Shown: piece by piece, positions 59,323-64,000 of the stretch
How the letters are laid out: each line of letters begins with the position of its first letter
Numbering within the stretch: position 1 is the first letter of the stretch
NCBI RefSeq assembly: GCF_001659605.2
Contig: NC_035161.2
Location: forward strand, 36,901,231 to 36,965,230
Reading direction: 5' to 3'
DNA length: 64,000 nt
Source: Manihot esculenta
Taxonomy: Eukaryota; Streptophyta; Magnoliopsida; Malpighiales; Euphorbiaceae
Translations under genes and position numbers: made by a program
Notes under the pieces: generated by a model
The model's input: only the letters and a program-made list of their open reading frames with translations
Database searches by the model: none
Told to the model about the DNA's origin: nothing

Positions 59323-61900
59323 CTCCGATCTGCAGATTTTTTTAGTTTTTAGTTTCTTGTTTTCTTACGTTGACAAGTTTTGCTCCAAATTATGCAGTTT
59401 TGTGCATTATAGGATACAACATTGGAACATATTACAGTATTTTGTGTAATAAAATGAGTGGTCAATGTGTAGTTTAGTAATTGTGGTTAAGATGTAATGT
59501 AGGTTGATTAGTTGAGATGAATCTAAGTTATTTCTGAGAGAGTAACTGTTTCCGCAATCAAAGTAGTGCCATTCGCTTTGATTTCTTGGAAGCCTTTCTC
59601 ATCATTAAATTGCTTTCGTTCAATGTGAGTTTTCCTTTTAGTCGATCGATGTACATTGTTTTTCCCAAACAAATACAAATGAGGACTACAATTGACATGC
59701 TGTTTGATGAGAAGTGTTTTCTCCTTTTTCAGCCAAATTATTCCAATTTCAAAATTTACCTATTTTCTATGGTGAAAAAAGAGTACATTTTTACTATAAA
59801 TTTTCTTGGGAAATATAATTAGAAAGGGATATTGGTGGGGTGTTGTCAAGGTAGAGGTGTTCCCAGTTTAAAATTGGAATTTAATTGAAATTGAATGGGT
59901 CTAACATATTGATCAAAATTGAAACTTGAATCAAATTATAGTTAATAGATATAATATGACTCATTTCAAATAAAAATTTATATATCTTAAATTGTATTTC
60001 TTTGTATATTATATTACATTTGGTTTATTTTATTATTGCTATCAAATTCAATTTTATTATCAATCACGCAAATTCTAATTAATTTTTTCTGTATTTTCAA
60101 GTTTAGTTTTATGTAAAATATATTTGTACACGAGAAACTGTATTCAGAAAGGAAAAGAAATCAAACATTTATGATCATGTAATTTCTAAAATTAAACAAC
60201 TAATACATTTATCAATATTTGCTCTCTAAAATCTATAACAAGTCTCATCTATCTTTCATGAGATATTTTTTTTTATAGTGAAAAAAGAAAAAATGTTATC
60301 TCTTATCTGTCATGATCCTTAACTTTTTAATACTTAATCTGCCAAAAATCAACAAGAAATCGTGTTGTATCTAGTCATATCCAATACTAAATCAGCCTAA
60401 CGTAGCACTCTAACCAAAATTACCAAGAGTCGCATCCAGCAAAAATCAAGTATGGAGTAAGAAGAGAAGAGTTCACACACGACAGCAAAAAAAAATTACT
60501 CGTATTGCTCAAAAGAAAATATTTTACAATCGCTCTAAGAAAATATTTTACAATTGCTCTCTCTATTTGCCAATTAGCTGTACAAATGATTATAAGTGGG
60601 GTTTTTATAGCATTACATGGAAAAATTTAAAAATCTCCTAGAGAAATACAGATTGTTGACAGGCTTACGAAGTATTTGGCAATTGACAGTCCACAGGCAA
60701 GCAGGACTGCTTAGCTCGCAGAAGTTTTGAAATTCCCAGGCCTATTAATATTGTGTAGTCTATCAGTTATACTCATTTTTTTTATATACCTATTAAAAAA
60801 TTCAATTTAAATTTTTTAATATTAGATTATTTACATATGGTCAGACTTACATATTTCACAATTAATTAAAAAATAGGTAAATATCAAATGAGAGTGATAT
60901 ATATTATATTTCGTTAAAATCAACACTATATTTTAAAAATAAAATAAAAAAAAAATATTAATCTTGGATAAATATATAGATCAATTGTGTATTGCAAGTT
61001 AGTGGTTGGATGACGACTTCCGGCACATGTGCTTGATCCAAAGGAGACTGACTTTAACTTTCCTGACGCTAGAAGAGGCTCTGCTTTTGTTTTTGCGAGG
61101 CCTTTTTCTCTTTTGTGCACGTTCACTGGATCAACCGATGAAGCCTCTAGCTTTGTATATGATGCCATTTACAGCCTTCTTTAGTTTCTTTGGACATGAT
61201 TTTTAAGTCCAACAAGCTCAAATGAATTGGTGTAAATATAAATATGTGAACTTTTTAAAGTTATTTTTCATTTTATTATTATTTTTTACTTCGACTAATA
61301 TATGAATTATTTATTGACTTTGAGAGCAAAGCATTTTGTCAATCAAAATCAAGTTATTAAATATGTTATTTTTAAATGGTAAAGAGGAAAAAAAATTATG
61401 ACTTGATTATTATATTTATTTATATTTAATTATTTTCATAATACAATGGACACATTTAGTCATAAATATTAAAAATTTATAATGAAGTGCAACTACACGT
61501 AGCCTTAAATTAAGAAGAGTTTTTCATTTTTTAATTATAATTCAATAATTTAATCATTTTATTTAGAATATGTCAAGCTGATAGTTTTTCTATATATCCA
61601 AAAACAATATTTTTTAAGTTTAATAAAATAAAATATGAAAATTAAAACCATCTATTTTCAAAAGATTTGGGGATATAAATGTTAACTTTAAATAAAATCT
61701 AGAGGTGAAGAATTAGTTGTATTTTAATATTTTAAAATAATTAATAAAAAAATGACTGAGAATTTGACGGAGAAACATTACATTTAATGAAATAAAAATG
61801 CAGACACTAAATTATTGAGTTTAAAAAAAGTTAGAAAGATATAATTATCATCAAAATGTAATTTATGCAATTGGAAATGATTTTAGAATTTCCTACCTAT
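59323..61900. other. Intergenic DNA, no gene identified
   Basis: AT-rich. It holds a 24-bp tandem pair (60513-60560) and a GC-richer patch at 61000-61200 whose minus-strand frame (60926-61168) looks protein-like in composition but matches nothing I know. A TATA-like word ctatataaata at 61898-61908 precedes the retrotransposon debris. Confidence 0.45.
60513..60560. repeat. 24-bp tandem pair
   Basis: aagaaaatattttacaat followed by cgctct, then the same unit again with one change (ttgctct). Intergenic. Confidence 0.8.
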
Positions 61901-62299
61901 ATAAATATTGATAAACCCAAAAGGTCATCTGTCGGCGTTATCACACTAAAATTTCTTCCCCCAATCTGATGGAAATCTGACCGTTCGCTTGCGTGTCTTG
62001 AGACGCCCCTTATCTTTCTTTAGATAAGCCGTCAGCTGCTGTGCAGGAATTTTCTTATTTTCACCTACTTTCTTTGTCCATTTTTTTTTAAACTGAAAAC
62101 CCAACAGAAAACAGTTGAACCTCCCAACTTTGACCTCTTCTTAAAAAAAATACTGATCCTTAAGTCTTAAATATCCCATGAATTTCTTTGTTATTCAATA
62201 TTATTTTAACAAGAAAATGCAGCAACCAATGGTGCAATTTCTCAAAATCTTTCATATTTAATGATGTTTAACTACGGATAATTATAGGGTCTTGGATAC

Positions 62300-62740
62300 C
62301 AAGCTATAATTGAGCCATATTAGGAGTACAGGCCATAGTCTCATCAAAACCCGATACATAGATTTATTTTTCAATATGCAGCATCGGCTTCACTCGAACA
62401 GGGCAGGGATCAGGTCTAAGTGAAGGAGGTTCAGTCCAATCAACTTGGTAAATTCGTGGGGCAACAGACCCCTAAATATTCGGGATCGTATTAATATGAT
62501 GCTGGATGAAATTAAATAGTCGTCTAATGATAGAAAAAAATACAATACGTCTGTACGTACGGTCCTACGTAACAATGACAGGATATACAAGCACAGGACG
62601 ACGGTTATGTATCACTAGAGGACAAAAGAGAAAATAATAAAAGAGAAAAGGCATGAGCCAACCAAATTAAGCTTACTAAAATGCACCCTGAGCCTACCCT
62701 CTATTGGATTTCAGAACATTAATTGGCGCTGTCTGTGAGG
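62300..62740 (+). mobile_element. 3' end of a degenerate LTR plus primer-binding site
   Basis: The text before 62718 ends in ...cagaaca, as an LTR would, and is followed by ttaattggcgctgtctgtga at 62719. That wording matches the primer-binding region typical of Tat/Ogre-type Ty3/gypsy elements (ttggcgccgtctgtgg in better copies). The left border of the LTR could not be found; 62300 is a guess. Confidence 0.5.
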
Positions 62741-62799
62741 ATGAAGAAGATCTTTTCGTCACCAGAGTTCTCATTCTCATCACACCCACTGAAATCCAT

Positions 62800-63691
62800 A
62801 TGGCCAATCACAATGAAAACCATACCGAAAATACCATAAACGATTTGCGCTCTGCTCATGAAGGACCACAGTTCTCATTCTCCAGCTCTACCGCCCCACT
62901 GAATCAACCATTCGTGTTGCTTAACCCTTCACCAAGCTTGACAAGGACCATGCCTCGAACCACTCTATCTGACCAGGAGCTGCAAAACATGGCCCTCCAA
63001 CTCCAAAACACTGCCCGCTAGATAGGCCAGATGTTGAGGCAGTGGAAGAACGAGTCCCTAAGGAAGTATGTGGTCAGGTTCAACTCGAAGGCTTTACAAA
63101 TACCAAAGCTCGATAAGGTAAGAGCCATAAAAGCAATGCAAAAGGGCACCACCTCTCCATAATTCTTTGGATCGCTGTGCAGGAAGCCGCCTACCACTTT
63201 GGCAAAGCTGATGAAAAGAGCAAAAAGTATATAAGGCAAAATGACACCTTAACCACTAGTAGATTCGCTAAGGAAGCAGGAGACAAGGAGAACGATAGGG
63301 AGGATAAGTGACCAGACAAACAGGAAAGGAGTAGGATTGGGGGCTTGAAGCGTTAAACAGAAACCAGTGGGAGAGGACAGAGTAGAGACCTTATCAACCC
63401 CATATTCTTAAGGTGATCACTCCCCTGAATGTATCCAGAGCCGAGGTGCTCGTAACAGTTCAAGACAAAGACTTCATACAGTAGCCTAAGCCGATGAAGG
63501 CAGAAGCAAACAGGAAGTACTGCCAGTACCACCGAACTCATAGCTACGATACAAATGATTATTATTAGTTAATAAATGAGATAGAGAGGCTCATTAAGAA
63601 GGAAAACCTTAGAAATTTTGTGAAAAAGCTGAAGGGCCAGAGACCACAGTAGAATACAGTGGGGAAAAGGCCCATTCAGAATCACCAAGGT
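62800..63691 (+). pseudogene. Degenerate Ty3/gypsy gag
   Basis: ATG 62800 opens a hydrophilic frame that stops at 63021. Gag-like text continues through several stops and frame changes: WKNESLRKYVVRFNSKAL, then KPPTTLAKLMKRAKKYI, then a zinc-knuckle-side block CQYHRTHSYDTND and EIERLIKKENLRNFV. These are hallmarks of gag in Tat-lineage plant retrotransposons. A stretch between the first frame and the WKNES block seems deleted. The gag is cut off at 63691 by an inserted LTR. No protease, reverse transcriptase or integrase is in the window. Confidence 0.8.
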
Positions 63692-63954
63692 TGTAACAGC
63701 CCGGAAATCGAACCGCTATCGGCGCTAGGATCCAGATCGGCTTAAGGCCGCCGGGACCCGTAGCAAGCCTGCTATGCACTCTATACAGCTGGTATAATCC
63801 CATACATGATCAAACATTTCCATAAAACTTTAAACTTTTCATTTACCAAGCTTGACCTGTGTATGCCCTATGTCTGAAACATAGAACCCCTACACTACTA
63901 GAGCCCTCATCAAATGCTCTAGTTGGGTCAGCATACTATATGTCAAGCTCGGTC
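63692..63954 (-). mobile_element. Reversed LTR fragment of the 13.3-kb solo-LTR family
   Basis: From tgtaacagcccggaaatcg onward the text matches the reverse complement of the last 260 bp of the LTR at 13286-15417, including ccgctatcggcgctagg, ggccgccgggacc and the gtatgc/catacatgatc words, with clear divergence. It has inserted into the old gag and is itself interrupted at 63955. Confidence 0.8.
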
Positions 63955-64000
63955 TGTAACGACCCGGAAACCGGACCGCTACCGGCGCTAGGATTCAGGT
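63955..64000 (-). mobile_element. Second reversed LTR of the same family, cut by the window edge
   Basis: At 63955 a fresh terminus begins (tgtaacgacccggaaaccgg). It matches the reverse complement of the end of the LTR at 15417 almost perfectly, more closely than the copy at 63692 does. It breaks the first LTR at an internal point, so this is a nested insertion. Only 46 bp are visible. Confidence 0.75.

Noticed and set aside
1..64000. tRNA, rRNA or miRNA genes
   Set aside because: I found no stretch I could fold convincingly by eye into such a gene; the only tRNA-like texts are the two SINE heads. A tRNAscan or small-RNA mapping would be decisive.

Overview
The window looks like nuclear DNA of a flowering plant, most likely a eudicot. 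It has spliced genes with GT-AG introns of 80 bp to 1.6 kb, very AT-rich intergenic DNA, plant-only families (GATL glycosyltransferase, germin-like protein, type-A response regulator, class I formin, WVD2-like TPX2 protein), a plant L1-type LINE and Ty3/gypsy debris. The protein sequences feel closest to Malpighiales such as Euphorbiaceae, but that is an impression from memory and was not tested. All coding coordinates below come from joining exons by eye with frame and splice-site checks.

Layout. 0-10 kb: a mitochondrial pyruvate dehydrogenase E1-alpha gene (+, 8 exons) faces an ESCRT-II VPS25 gene (-, 6 coding exons). 10-20.6 kb: a gene-poor stretch with a broken 3' end of a phosphomevalonate kinase gene, a roughly 90-bp tRNA-like SINE with an 18-bp target-site duplication, a 2.13-kb solo LTR with a 5-bp duplication, AT-rich filler and an LTR-like fragment. 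20.6-25 kb: an intronless GATL gene (+), an intronless germin-like gene (-) and a second SINE copy. 25-34 kb: a WVD2-like/TPX2 gene (+) tail to tail with a class I formin gene (-). 37-39 kb: a type-A cytokinin response regulator (-, 5 exons). 39.2-43.5 kb: a 5'-truncated LINE (-) whose ORF2 carries one visible in-frame stop. 46.7-50.5 kb: a MYND zinc-finger gene (+, 11 exons). 52.2-56.7 kb: a conserved but unnamed plant gene (+, 7 exons) whose core resembles the circularly permuted papain-like (YiiX/C92) fold. 58.1-59.3 kb: an aldo-keto reductase (-, 4 exons). 61.9-64 kb: a decayed Ty3/gypsy gag with primer-binding site, hit by a reversed LTR of the same family as the 13.3-kb solo LTR, which is itself hit by another LTR of that family at the window edge.

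The genes are ordinary unlinked housekeeping, wall, hormone and cytoskeleton genes; I see no gene cluster or operon-like system. The observations most worth a second look are the very short SINE family, the putative permuted papain-like plant protein, the near-intact LINE with an ATGA ORF1/ORF2 overlap, the palindrome-rich LTR and the PMK gene fragment.
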